Part shown: piece by piece, positions 1 through 11,611 of the stretch | How the letters are laid out: each line of letters starts with the position of its first letter | Numbering within the stretch: position 1 is the stretch's first letter | Origin: Pestalotiopsis fici W106-1 | Lineage: Eukaryota; Ascomycota; Sordariomycetes; Amphisphaeriales; Sporocadaceae | Assembly: GCF_000516985.1 (NCBI RefSeq) | Contig: NW_006917091.1 | Coordinates: forward strand, 2,997,022-3,061,021 | DNA length: 64,000 nt | Direction of reading: 5' to 3' | The notes under the pieces: generated by a model | Seen by the model: the letters and a program-made list of their open reading frames with translations, nothing else | Database searches by the model: none | What the model was told of the DNA's origin: nothing | Program-made: the position numbers and the translations under genes

Positions 1-1034
1 ATACACGATCCGACACCTTCAAGGGAAACTTCAACGACGTCACCATCCTTGAGCCATAACTTGGGGTCACGGCCCATGCCAACCCCAGAAGGCGTTCCGG
101 TGAAAATGAGGTCACCGGGAAGCAAAGTAGTTCCCTTACTGAGGAAGCTAATGGTCTGCTTGACATTGAAAATTTGGTCGGCAGTGGTAGAGTCCTATAA
201 TTATATCAGCACACATTCTTTTTCAACTCGTAAAAAACCTACCTGGACCGTCTTGCCGTTGAGCTTTGTAGAGATTCTCAAGGTCTGAGGATCCTTGATC
301 ATGTCGCTCGACACGATACCCGGGCCGTAAGGAGCCCAGCCGTCAAAGCCCTTGCCGAGAGACCACTGACCGCCTCCGCGCTGGATTTGCCAGTCACGGT
401 GCGATACATCGTTGCCAATGGCGTAGCCGAGGACGTAGTTGAGAGCCTCGGATTCGGACACGTCCGAGCAGCGCTTGCCAATGATGGCCACCAGTTCACA
501 CTCGTAATCCAGACCAGGCTGTTCCTGAGCTACCTTGTGGACAGGAATCGGGTCGGTAGGACCTGCGAGCGAGGTGACTGGCTTGTACTATTGAAATGAG
601 TACGTGTCGAATCTTCGAGGTTGGTTGATACTTACGAATAGAATAGGATACTTGGGAATGGGCATTTTCGACTACATCTGTTCAGCACTATGGTTCGTCC
701 AACTGATATGATGTCTTACCTCGTGAGCATGCTGCTCATAGTTTAATCCCAAGCATCTGACCGTCTTGACGTCTTTGAGAGCCAGAGGCGCCAGCAGCAG
801 CCGAACGTCGGCTACCTGGTCCGTCACTTCATGTTTGCCAAAAATGTCGCCCGTCAGAATGCGCGCCTGCTTGGTCTTTGCGATATCCGTCACGCCGCGT
901 GGTAGAATGGCATCGCCATAGTATACCTTGCCGTCCTTGGCGAGGAAGCGAACGAGACGCTATTTCCGGGCTGGTGAGACTCTTAAATCCGGGGACTTTG
1001 GTGTCGGGGGATCACTTACCGAGAAAGAAGGCAT
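1..1034 (-). CDS. Fumarylacetoacetate hydrolase (FAH) family protein, 3' part cut by window edge
   Basis: Five exons on the minus strand (1034-1020, 959-720, 671-636, 587-243, 194 to beyond position 1), all introns phase 0 with GT-AG ends, give at least 276 residues. The FAH fold is recognised from the [13 protein letters not shown] segment with its metal-binding acidic residues, the [10 protein letters not shown] motif and the [14 protein letters not shown] motif near the C-terminus. The family cleaves C-C bonds or decarboxylates acylpyruvate-type substrates with Mg2+ or Mn2+; members include FAHD1-like acylpyruvases and ring-fission-product hydrolases. The start ATG lies in a tiny 15-base first exon (MPSFS), which is plausible but less certain than the other exons. 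The C-terminus lies outside the window. The substrate cannot be assigned. It lies 46 kb from the catabolic block at 46.8-59.9 kb, so a shared pathway is not supported. Confidence 0.85.
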
Positions 1035-1701
1035 AGTATTGGGAAGGATACAGGTTTCGAGGTGGTAAGAGCAAAGACAAGTCAAATCAGCGCAGAACCT
1101 TGTGATACAAACTCTGATGAGACTGAGACGCGCCCTCTGGACTTTTTGCATAAACCCAGTCTCTTGCGCCATCGGTTGACCCCACAGCGTTGCCGGGCGT
1201 TCGGATCTCCCCGCCTTAGCCGGCAGATGGATCCTGACGCTACGGCAAGCATCCGGCGGAGCTCCTCTCTTTGTTCGGATTTATCCCGGTATTCATTCCA
1301 ATTTTGTTGATTTCTTTCTATATGATATGTAGTGAGATTATATAGTCAGGAAAAGCAAATAGTGATTATAACAAGGTAAAAGACTATCTTGACTAAAGTC
1401 ATGGTATCAAGTGCTATTCTGCCTACTCTGGATATGGCCACTGTCGACAGTGACGATACATATTGAATAAACTGCAATGTTTGACCAAATCTCAAAAATA
1501 TGTTACAGGCCTGTAAGGAATAAAAACACGACGCTCCTAGGAAACTAGAAAAACTACAACCTCTGAAGTCAAATGAATCCCGAAATTGATATTTCGAGAG
1601 TATAAATTTGTATGACGTCAATACACGGGCCACACTATTGGTTCAATCCATGTATCGACTCGATGGTTAGAGCTCATAACAGCAAACACAAACTTTGAAA
1701 C
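1035..1701. other. Divergent intergenic region
   Basis: This stretch separates the starts of the FAH-family gene and the AP endonuclease gene and presumably holds both promoters. About 1310-1640 is AT-rich. I see no convincing gene or repeat. Confidence 0.6.
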
Positions 1702-3102
1702 ATGAAAGAATACATCTCTCCTCCGCCTCTCAAAAGACAGAGGCTTACACAGCCGGTGGATAAAGCCGAGATCCCGACTACAGACTTTACGCCCATCAGC
1801 CCACCGACACCAGGCGCATTGCGCATATTTTCTTGGAATATCAACGGGATAGAACCCTTTGTTCAGCCATACCTCCAGAAAAGCATCAAATCGTTCTTTA
1901 AACCAGCAACCAATACAGTCAAGCGTAAAAGGCCGCGAGACACTGGTAGTGTTACGAGTGATGGCGAGAACGATGAGGCTGGAGGATGGAGCAAAGGCGA
2001 CAGAGAAGATCCTGCCAAAGAAGGGCCGGCGTCTCTACGATTAGTTCTTGGACGATATGGATGGCCTCAAATCTTCTGTCTTCAAGAGGTCAAAGTCAAG
2101 CCGGGTGATTCAAAGACCATGGAAGCGATTCGCCAGGCTGTGAATGATCCAATTGGGTCTAACTACGAGCCGGTGCAGTCTGGGAAAAGTACCACTGCAT
2201 CACTTTCCGACGGTGGTCCCGAGTACAAAGTCGAGTTCAACCTACCAGCAGACCCCTATAACGCCAAGGGATTTGGAGGCAAGGTCTATGGTGTTGCTAC
2301 GATCGTGAGAAGGGACTTTATGGCAGAAGCAGTGCAAGAAATTAGAGAGGTACCCTGGGACAGAGAAGGACGGATCCAGATTATTGAAACCAAGGAACTC
2401 TCCTTGCCGCTGGGGCTACTCTCTGAACCGCTTCCAACATGTGCCGATTCTGATGACGACAAAGAAGCAGAGGAACTGGCCAAGTCCAAGTTTGCCATTA
2501 TCAACATCTATGCCGTCAACGGGACTACGAATCCCTATCGATCTACTCATACCGGCGAACAAGTAGGAACGCGTCACGATCGCAAACTAGCCGTACACTC
2601 GGAGATTCTCATTGAAGCCAAGACTCTAGAGGCCAAGGGATTCCACGTCATCATTGCTGGCGATTTAAATGTAGCATGTACCAAGCTGGACGGACACCCG
2701 AAGCTCCGAACCACGCCATATCAGCATGTGCTCAACAGAAGGGATTTCGTCCAAAAGTTCTTCCTGGGTCAAGACCTAGACATGGCCCCGTCCAAAGCAG
2801 CTTATAATGGTTATGAAAAGAGACTATCCCAGGCCGGGGATATCCAGAGCTTCAGTGGAGTCGACACCTTTAGGAATAGGCACATCTTTAAGCAGAGATT
2901 CAGCTACCACCCACGCGGTGTGCCATGGGGTTCAACCTGTGATAGAGTCGACTTGATTATTACCTCACAATCTCTCGAGGACAACATTTTGGACTCAGGC
3001 ATTTATGATAGCCCGAGGGATCGAGGTCCAAGCGATCACTGTCCGATCTGGGTAGAAATTGGAAGTCGTATGAAGTCTAGGAGGGACACAAGTGAAGTGT
3101 AA
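1702..3102 (+). CDS. Exonuclease III-family AP endonuclease (DNA lyase)
   Basis: Single exon, 466 residues. Family members cut DNA 5' to abasic sites in base excision repair in the nucleus, using a divalent metal. The endonuclease/exonuclease/phosphatase fold is seen from RIFSWNINGI (N46, metal site), CLQEV (E129, metal ligand), Y270 in the INIYAVNG motif, GDLNVA (D321, N323) and SDHCPI (D445, H446, the catalytic pair). The N-terminus is basic (PPPLKRQRL) and could be a nuclear localisation signal. Lineage-specific insertions lie at about residues 60-110 and 240-262. The C-terminal zf-GRF domain typical of fungal Apn2 is absent, so this is a shorter, APE1-like paralogue rather than Apn2. The ATG at 1702 follows an A-rich leader. 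It converges on the NLR gene, with 122 bp between stops. Confidence 0.88.
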   Translation: MKEYISPPPLKRQRLTQPVDKAEIPTTDFTPISPPTPGALRIFSWNINGIEPFVQPYLQKSIKSFFKPATNTVKRKRPRDTGSVTSDGENDEAGGWSKGDREDPAKEGPASLRLVLGRYGWPQIFCLQEVKVKPGDSKTMEAIRQAVNDPIGSNYEPVQSGKSTTASLSDGGPEYKVEFNLPADPYNAKGFGGKVYGVATIVRRDFMAEAVQEIREVPWDREGRIQIIETKELSLPLGLLSEPLPTCADSDDDKEAEELAKSKFAIINIYAVNGTTNPYRSTHTGEQVGTRHDRKLAVHSEILIEAKTLEAKGFHVIIAGDLNVACTKLDGHPKLRTTPYQHVLNRRDFVQKFFLGQDLDMAPSKAAYNGYEKRLSQAGDIQSFSGVDTFRNRHIFKQRFSYHPRGVPWGSTCDRVDLIITSQSLEDNILDSGIYDSPRDRGPSDHCPIWVEIGSRMKSRRDTSEV

Positions 3103-3224
3103 TGGTAAGCACGAGCGCGTAAGAGTGCCCGGGCCGATTGGTATTTAAGCTCACCCATATCTACAGACTGAAAACTCTCAACTCCTACAAGAAAAAAATC
3201 CAAATTTGAAAGCCATTCCCTTAT

Positions 3225-6200
3225 TCATACCCTCTCAGCTTCGGTAACATCCTCGATCCTTGGGTGTTTCCCCAGGCGATCCAAATCTGGGGAACAATGA
3301 GCCCTTCGTTTCCTAGATTGTCCTGTGGGTGTCTGCTCAATGAGCTGCATCATTGGGGCCCGCAAATCATTGGGAAATACTTTTGCCAAGATCTCGGCTA
3401 GCCTTCCGAATGGCCACTGGGTGTGTATGGCATACTTGATCATCCGCGTCGTAATTTTGGCAGTGAATGGTAGCATCCTCTTGTCATCATGCTTGAGAGC
3501 CTCGTGTTCCAGATGCTCGCAGAACATGTCCCAGCCTGTAATCATCTTCCAGGGCAAGCGTGTACGCGTGCTTCCGGGGTCGAGTGTCAAGCCAATGGTA
3601 GACGCTCCAAGATCAGTACCGTTTTGTAAAAACCCATCGAGTGCTTCGAGATAGGCATTTTCAGCTTGGAGCAATTCATGTTGAGTTACTCCTGCGCAAA
3701 CAAAACTTGTCCATGCCGTGGTAAAGGGAGTGGACTGGGCGTTTGGATCTGCGCCATAATGCAAGAGCTTGGAGAGAAAGCCATGACTCAAGTTATGAAT
3801 GAAGTGTTTCGACGAACGCCTGTTTTCAAATGGCTCTGTGCCATTCACAATACCGAAGATGTGTAGCTTCTGCCACCTATACCAATGAAGCATCTTCTCG
3901 ACATGTCGACATGAACCGTAGGTAGACGATAAGCCTATGGCCTCAATGTAACAGATCCAAGGGGTCTTCAAGTTGTAAGGTTCCACCTCGCTATACGTAG
4001 CCCTCTCATCAAGGAAGCTATAAGTTACAGCTTCATGTACGAGCAAAAACCCACGATTGAGCTCGTAGCCGTTTTTAAGCAGTTCATAAGTGATTTCTGC
4101 TCTTTCTGTAGCACCATCAACATATATTTCTAGAACAATGCGTAAAGCTGGGACTGTGGAATACCTGAAGTAATCAGGGTCCATTCTCAACTTGTGCAAA
4201 CCATAGCGCAGACAATTAGCTAATACGAACTCTGGCACGAGTTCATGGTCAATGGGTCTAATCAAAGCATGATTTCGCACTTCAGTAAGCTTCCCTATCG
4301 GAATCTCCTGATCCATAGAAACGCCTGTTTTGCCCCGGATACCATCCATGTGAGGCAGCAACTTCTGAGCAAGGCGATCTAATAGGTCGAATGCCTCTAG
4401 TTCCTCTGTTCTACCAAGGAGTGGAGCACCGCTGTAATAATCCCAGATTCGGAAAGTGATGCATTGAAGATTAAGCAGTATACGACTCCTGTTTCTAGAG
4501 AGTAGATGACGTATTTGCATATTACCCGGGAGCACTCCGTCTGTAGTGGTGACGCAAGCGACACGAGCACGAAGTTCGGCCATCGCAGAATTGAAGTTTG
4601 GTCGGCATTTCCCTCCGAGGTAGTTTTGCATTTCGTCTGATTTGATAAAATCATGAGCGGTACGGTGGATCCATTCAACATTTTGGTCCTTGATCTCGAG
4701 AAGTCCTCGACATCGACTCATGAGGCGGCGAGTCAGGGTTATCCTTTCTGATTCCCACTCATCCAGGATTTCTTGTGCTGACTCCCGTTGGTCCAGATTT
4801 GGAAGTGTAATCTTATGTGCGTATCGAACATCTTGATAAGACTTTTCGTGCATTACAAAAAGTTCCCAATGTTGGGAGCCTCCCATATCCGACATCATCA
4901 GTAATATCTCTGCCATCTTTTGATGATACTGTGGGTCCACGGACAACAAAAGATGTCTGTAGAGAGATTCCAAATCAGAGGGCAGACTGTCAAGGCGACT
5001 CTCTAACTCTTCTGCAGTATCGTAACCTGTCATACCGTCCCTGAGAGATTGTGTCACGAGTTTGACCCAAAGGAAAACTCCTTGAGCTCGATTGGCAATG
5101 TCTTGACAGACTGACTGTAGATCTCGGGACTCTTTAGTGATCTGTGTCCATCTCGGGTGTTCGGTCAAACGGCTTTGCGAATACCGTAGGACGTCGTTGC
5201 TGGTCAGTTCATGTATGTTGATTCTATGCGAGAGATCCGACCCGAAACTGTCCTCGAATGCATTTTCTGGCCGACTTGCCGCACATATCTTGATATTGGA
5301 GGAATTCCTGGCGAGGTCTTTCAGGAATAGACACAAGTCAATATGATCACCTTCGTATTCATCAAGGCCATCAACGAACAACACAATCTTGAGTTTCAAC
5401 GAGTCGTTGGTGGAAAGGGTATCAAAACTCTGCTGCAAGTCTTGCAAAGTCCATCTTTGTAGATGGGCATTCGGAACGGACAGACCCCATTGTCGACCAC
5501 AAATAGCCTGAGTAATGTGTGGTTTTTGCCTCAGAATATCGTATAACAGTCCTTGGAGGAAGCCCGCCTGAGACTTTTGCATGGATTCGCCCGCTTTCCA
5601 AAAGTAATGGCTGGCGATGATCACTTCATCGGGGTCCGACCAGAGCGAAGCTGCTTTCAAAATCTGTTCATGGCCAGCGACAAACTTCATGAACGTTGAT
5701 TTGCCACTCTATCGATCATCAGTATTTGACGCAAATAAAATTGCTGTTTGCAGATTTCAAGCACTGAATGGTATGTTGCACTTACCCCTGGTTTGCCAGA
5801 AATCCAGAATACCTCTCCAGACGTCTTGATCCAGTCAAGAAACTTTTCCGCTCCGAGGCCTTTACGCTCTACATCGTCGAAAACCCAATTGAATGTCGCT
5901 TTGTGGGCCTCTGAAATGGCTTCGTAACGCGCGGATCTTCTTTCGTAGTCCAAACTGTAGAGGATTGCCTGTTCTTTTGCAACATCTCGTTCAGATAAAG
6001 ACACTTGAGAGAGTTGCGACGCAAGTGTCTCGACGTCCGAGGCCGAGATGGATTGGTTGGCTCCATGGGCAGAAGAAAGCATGTCTTTGATTTCTTCCAG
6101 CGATTGGCAAATTTTGTCCAGACGTAATTCGTGGTCTACTTCATTCTTTGCATTAAGCTCTGATAGCCTTTGGAAATCGCCATCAAGTCTCTTCAGAGTT

Positions 6201-6669
6201 TTGCTGAAATCGTGAGCAAAAGATGTCAAGCCACGGGTGTGTGAACATACCTTGTGATTGAGGAAATATGCAGATTCAAAATTTGCTGCTTATCGCGCAG
6301 ACGAGATTGCAATGCCTCGATTTCCTGCTTGTCTTTCCACACATATCTCACTGCAGATCGAAAACTCTTCCATTTTTGGCCCTGGGATCTCAATGTCTGG
6401 ATGATTTGGAGCAAATGATCGCAATCGGCTCGACAGGAAGTACCAAGCTCGGCCACAGCTTTCTCATCCCTTGACATGCCATTGTTGATTGTCAGGCTCA
6501 ACTGGCCGCTGAGAGCTTGCAATCTTTCATAGACGTCTTCAAGCTCAAGTCCGCCCTCACTACCATCCTCGGTGCGATAAAACGCATGACCTGCGCGGGC
6601 GATTTTAAAGGCAAACTCTACAAACTGAAGCACATTTCCAGCAAATGCCAGAGCTGTGATTGGCTCCAT
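3225..6669 (-). CDS. NACHT-type STAND/NLR protein with HeLo-like (PigL_N-type) N-terminal domain
   Basis: Three exons (6669-6251, 6203-5786, 5708-3225) give about 1106 residues. The N-terminus (MEPITALAFAGNVLQFVEFA) has the hydrophobic helix pattern of the fungal STAND N-terminal domain (PigL_N/HeLo-like type, by recognition of pattern). A linker at about 140-250 is rich in charged helices. The NTPase core has the P-loop GKPGSGKST (about 276-284), built across an intron that falls exactly after GKPG, and Walker B LFVDGLDEYEG (about 389-399). A winged-helix and arm region follows. The C-terminal half has no ankyrin, WD40 or TPR repeats that I can see; it ends in a basic segment (QSRKRRAH). Fungal proteins of this architecture act in non-self recognition and regulated cell death; here that role is inferred. 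A paralogue lies at 43085-45935. Confidence 0.85.
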
Positions 6670-7383
6670 GCTTTTGAATCAACATTTGCGCAGGAGATGA
6701 AGCTCAAACGGCTCTTGAATGTTCATGACGACGAGGCTGGGGCTTTGCTGCCTTATGTGTCAATTACGCGCTGTGGCGGAGCGCCAGTGACCCCCATGTG
6801 ACAGAGCTGCATCTCATTGCCTCCATATGCGAGCCACACCTGCCTGCGCCTCTGACTGGTCGAAAACTCGGCCACCATGATTGATCCTATTGGCAGGAAA
6901 TTTGGTGAGGGAATCTGCCTTGAAGTCGAGAATCATGAGTGATGGAAATTCCTTCACTGAATATGGCCGACTGATGTAGACTGGTCGGTTCCGTCTTTAT
7001 TTCTCGCTACATTTCACTTCAGCCGTGGTTAATCTTGATCAAAATCACTACTCTCAAATGAGGCTGTTCTCACGCTGCAGGCACATGCCCTCTTGCCATG
7101 TTCAAAGATACAAAAGAATGACTGTAAATAATTGATGCATAAGGACTTGAACAATAACATCTCGAGTAGAAGGAAAAAGGTAAAAGTCCAAATATAGTTG
7201 GCTGCCCCTCCAAGCAATGGATAGCAGTAGCGTATTTGGTAGGCGGTCAACATCTTCAGAGCTCGGTAAATGGCAGAAACATTGGCCCCACCTAAAAGTC
7301 GAAAAAAAGTCGAGGCTACTAGTAATGCACGTCGCATTCGACACCAGCGCAACCAGACGAATTGTTGTCGCAATATTTTCAAA
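6670..7383. other. Divergent intergenic region between NLR and ERB1
   Basis: Holds the promoters of the NLR gene (leftward) and ERB1 (rightward). An in-frame ATG at 7270 would extend ERB1 by 38 residues, but this extension does not look like ERB1. No other feature is supported. Confidence 0.5.
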
Positions 7384-9718
7384 ATGGCCGGAAAAAAGGC
7401 AACTTTGAAGCGCAAGGCTTCGATTGTCGAAACCCCCGACGTCGCTGCTCACTCCGACGACGAATTCGGCGACGGGCTTCTCGAAGGTGTACTCTCGGAC
7501 GACTCTGACGAGAGCAGCGAAGACGACGAAGCCGATGAAGATGAAGAGCTCGACGAGGATGAAGATGAGGACGAGGACGAAGCTCTGGAAAGCGACGACA
7601 TTCCTTCAGACGAGGAAGAACAAGTAGCCGACAAGGCTGCCATTGTCAATGGAAAAGGCGTCGACGAAGATGAAGGACCTCAATACCGAGTGGAAACCGA
7701 TGCAAATGGAGGCACGAGATTTGTCTATGAAGAGATTGACCCCGTCTACGACTCGGACGATTCGGACGCTCAAGAACCCGTCAACACTATCGGCAACATT
7801 CCGCTTTCCTTTTACGACTCATACCCCCATATTGGTTACGACATTAATGGCAAGCGCATCATGCGCCCTGCCACGGGCGAAGCATTGGATGCTCTGCTCG
7901 ACTCGATCGAGGTTCCCAAGGGCTGGACAGGTCTCACCGATCCACAGACTGGAAAGCCATTGAACCTGAGCCAGGATGAGTTGGAGCTGCTCCGTCGGGT
8001 GCAAATGAATGAAGTGCCAGAGGGTTACGATCCTTATCCTGTAAGACATTCGACACTCGTGGTCGACACCATGCTGACAATCACAGGATACTGTTGAATG
8101 GTTTACAAGCTTTGAAGAGACCATGCCTCTGAATGCTGCTCCCGAACCGAAACGCCGATTCTTGCCTTCCAAGCACGAGCAAAAGCGAATCATGAAGATT
8201 GTCAAGGCCATCAAGGAGGGCCGTATCCTCCCATACAAGCCGCCAGAGGAGAGGGAACGTGAAGAGGACGAGGAAGACGAGCCGATTGTTGATATCTGGG
8301 CCGACGAGCAACCTCAAGCTCCCAATGTCATGCACATTCCTGCTCCCAAGCTTGCACCACCCGGATACGACTTGTCCTACAACCCGCCGCCCGAGTATCT
8401 GCCATCCAAGGACGAGAAAAAGACTTGGGAGGAGACTGATCCGGAAGAGCGTGAAAAGGAGTACCTGCCTCAAAAGTACGATTCGCTACGACGTGTGCCT
8501 GGTTACGATCAGTTTGTCAAGGAACGATTCGAGAGATGTCTGGATCTCTACTTGGCACCAAGAATTCGCAAGAACAGGCTCAACATTGACCCCATGTCGC
8601 TGCTACCTAAACTGCCGCGACCCGAAGAGCTCAAGCCGTTCCCAACAGTGACTTCGGTCGAGTTTTCTGGACACCAGGGCAGAGTGCGATCAGTAGCCAT
8701 TGACCCCAGTGGCACCTACATTGCCAGCGGGGGTGACGATGGTACGGTCAGAGTCTGGGAGCTCGAGACTGGTCACCAGCTTGACAGCATCAAGCTCAGC
8801 AGCGATGAGCCCGTGGATGTTGTGAGGTGGAGACCTGGAAGAGATGCCTTTGTTCTCTCGGCCGCCGTTGCCGAGGATATTTTCCTCATTATTCCCCAAC
8901 ACGCCAACCCTGAACTCCACCAGGCAAGTCGGGATGTTCTGGATCTTGGTTTCGGTTACGCCACCAATGGCAAGCAGCCCACGACTGCCAATGGTGCTAG
9001 AAAAGAACCCTCTGGAAAGTGGGCTCGTCCTGGAGCACGGCTGGAAGATCAAGGAGTTTTGCTCAAGATTACTGTACGATCACCAGTCAAGGTCATCAAC
9101 TGGCACAGAAGAGGCGACTTCTTCACCACCGTCTCCCCGACCGGTCAACGAAGCTCGGTCGCCATTCACACCCTCTCGAAACATCTCACCCAAATACCTT
9201 TCCGCAAACTACCAGGTCTGCCCCAGACGGCAGCTTTCCACCCCACTGGACCGCTCTTCTTTGTCGCTACCCAACGCACAATCCGCTGCTACGATTTGCA
9301 ACGGCAAGAACTGGTCAAGGCTCTGCAACCCGGTGCCCGATGGATTTCGTCTTTCGACGTTCACCCCGGTGGAGACAACTTGGTTGTTGGTTCATATGAT
9401 CGTCGTCTACTTTGGCACGATCTCGAACTTTCCAACCGACCTTACAAGGCTATGCGATTCCACCCCGAGGCTATCCGAGCAGTCAAGTTCCACCGCAACT
9501 ACCCCCTGTTTGCCGACGCATCCGACGATGGAACCCTGCAAATCTTCCACGGCAAGGTTGTCAATGACATGATGGAGGACGCCACCATTGTGCCCTTGAA
9601 GATGCTCAAGGGCCACAAGGTTACCAACAAGCTCGGTGTAATGGATATCGACTGGCATCCGACGCACCCGTGGATTGTCAGCGCTGGAGCCGATGGTACA
9701 TGTCGCTTATGGACGTAA
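7384..9718 (+). CDS. erb1: Ribosome biogenesis protein ERB1 (BOP1 homologue)
   Basis: Two exons (7384-8040, 8087-9718; intron with GTAAGA and TCACAG ends, phase 0) encode about 762 residues, close to the usual size of about 800. ERB1 is a subunit of the nucleolar PeBoW complex with NOP7 and YTM1. It is needed for processing of the 27S pre-rRNA in 60S assembly. The N-terminus is basic and is followed by a long acidic run (about residues 27-85) typical of the family. The BOP1NT domain follows; its [15 protein letters not shown] segment spans the splice junction. A C-terminal WD40 propeller starts near [17 protein letters not shown] and ends with [12 protein letters not shown]. The start at 7384 ([11 protein letters not shown]) is chosen for homologue-like context; an upstream in-frame ATG exists at 7270. 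Confidence 0.93.
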
Positions 9719-10087
9719 TGGGGTCGCATCAAGTACAAGTGCGTTTGGGGTCGAAAAAGACTGACGGAGTTATGTGTATGGCGTTTTGAATGATAGAAAG
9801 TCGTAGGACTCGTTTTCGGCATAAAATTACCCAATTTTTTTGATCTCGTTCTTCTCAAATCTTCTGCCCGTCTCCGCAATGCTGTTGCTATTCTTGCTGA
9901 CTATCCAATCGGAATGATTACATTTACGTTTTCTGCAGGCGCTCGCTGCTGCTAGCCGCTTATATACCTGATCTATCGAATCTAGAATAGGCAGGACTAT
10001 TAGGCATCCATATTGTGCCCAATATGCATATTATGTAGACCACCTGCCGTAGAGTCCTTCCCGGTTCTCCTCACTTGCTCTGGTTCT
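9719..10087. other. Convergent 3' intergenic region
   Basis: Lies between the stops of ERB1 and the GDSL esterase gene. It contains presumed 3' UTRs and terminators and no gene that I can support. Confidence 0.5.
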
Positions 10088-11611
10088 TCACAGGATACCG
10101 TCGACCCCACCCCGGAACTGCTCAAACAAGTCCAGATCTATCGCCTCACCCATGGCCTTGTATCCAGCGGGGTTCAAGTGCAGGTAGTCGCCCGAGTTGT
10201 ACTCATCCGTGATCTGATCGGGTTGTGTTGCGTTGCGTACAAGCTCATCAAAGTCAATCACGGCGTCGAATCGACCAGAGTCACGGATCCAAGCGTTGAC
10301 ACGCTGTCTCGTCCTCTCACGCTCCGGGTCCGAGTCTATCGGCATCAAGAGTCAGCGTTACTTTCCTCCAAGGACTCATCAATCAGGGATATCAAAATGA
10401 GCTCGTATCCTCTCTGAATTATCATCACAGTGCTTTCGGGTATAAACTCACAAGACTGCCCAGGTCCACTAAACGGCGTGATCGTAGCCCCAAATACAGG
10501 CAGACCACGGGCATGTAACCGCGTAACAATCTGCTCATACGCAGCCAGCAACCGGTTCCCAACGTCCGTCTGGCTCACCACGTCGACGGCTGCCGTCCCG
10601 ATATCATTCACGCCCTCAAAGACCATGGCATAGCGCACCCCGGACGCCGCCAACACATCGCGGTCAATACGGGAGAGCAAGGACGGCCCGAGCCCGTCGT
10701 GCAGGATCCGGTTCCCGCCCGCCGCCAGGTTGAGCACCGAGATGGAAGACGATGATACGCGGCCGGATAACACGTCGGGCCAGCGATCGTTGCCGTTGGT
10801 CGTGCTGCCCCGCCCGTCCGTGATGCTGTCGCCCAGGACGGCCAGGGCGCGGCTGTCCGGGATATAGGCCGACAGGGTCGAGATGAAATACCAGTGGTCG
10901 GCAGACTGGTGGGAGTCATCCGTGGAGAGATCGCTTGCGTCGAGAGCGTTGCCGAGGACAAAGTGCGAGGTTGTTCGGCTGCCCGGGTGCGACGTGATGC
11001 TATTAGTCGTCTGTCCGTCGGCCAGGTACAGTGACACGGAAATAATGTCGCCAGCGTCAATGGGAAAGTCAAAGATTGGGTCCGACAGCGCCAATGCTCC
11101 CGGCGGGATCGTGTAATTTGTCAGGCCGCCCGAAAAGGTCAGACCCCGGATGGTAGAAGTATCAATGGCCGAGACACCGGAACCGGTCCCGTTGGATGCC
11201 GGCAACGCGATTGATGCCGCTGTGATGGGAAGATTGGAAGCGCCAAACGCATTGGAGATTTGCAGCCGCAGGGTTTCTCCCGACAATGTCGCTCGGATTG
11301 TCTGCCGGATCGTGCTGTTTTGAAAGACGACACCGGTATCGTTCTGATTTACCCAATTATTAGTATCTTCTTTTTGCTTCGTCATTCCTCATTTCAGAAA
11401 TCCACTGTGCAGCCCAGTTCTCAAGGTTTTCTTGTTCGTTTCTTACAAAAGGCGCCGGTGGCAAGTTTGCCGGCTCAGTGAGCTGTGGCATGGCAGCCCA
11501 AATGTCCACCCATTTTGCTCCCGAACCACCACGCGATTCCGAATGGGCAATTGTCAATGTGCTGAAGAGGAGCACAAGAAGCGTCACAATAGTGTCTCGG
11601 AGGGGTGCCAT
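10088..11611 (-). CDS. Secreted SGNH/GDSL-type esterase or lipase
   Basis: Three exons (11611-11447, 11343-10452, 10335-10088) give 434 residues. Introns have GTAAGA and GTGAGT donors; the first shows a clear TACTAAT-like branch site close to its 3' end. Residues 1-25 form a signal peptide (MAPLRDTIVTLLVLLFSTLT with a hydrophobic core), so secretion is expected. SGNH blocks are visible: GDSITDG (block I, nucleophile Ser), AAGGNRIL (block II, Gly), EGVNDIG (block III, Asn) and HLNPAGY (block V, His). The region around LPPAPF|NDTGVVFQNSTIRQ carries the beta-rich N-terminal part common in fungal extracellular members. The family hydrolyses carboxylic esters such as acylglycerols or acetylated polysaccharides; the substrate is unknown. 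Confidence 0.9.

Noticed and set aside
1..1034. FAH-family gene as a member of the ring-cleavage cluster
   Set aside because: The reaction type would fit, but 46 kb with many housekeeping genes separates it from the block, so linkage is not supported.
7449..7649. Poly-serine frame opposite the ERB1 acidic region
   Set aside because: It is the mirror image of GAC/GAA-rich codons of ERB1.
8844..9572. Long second frame inside ERB1
   Set aside because: The WD40 reading frame is clearly the coding one; the other has no family features.
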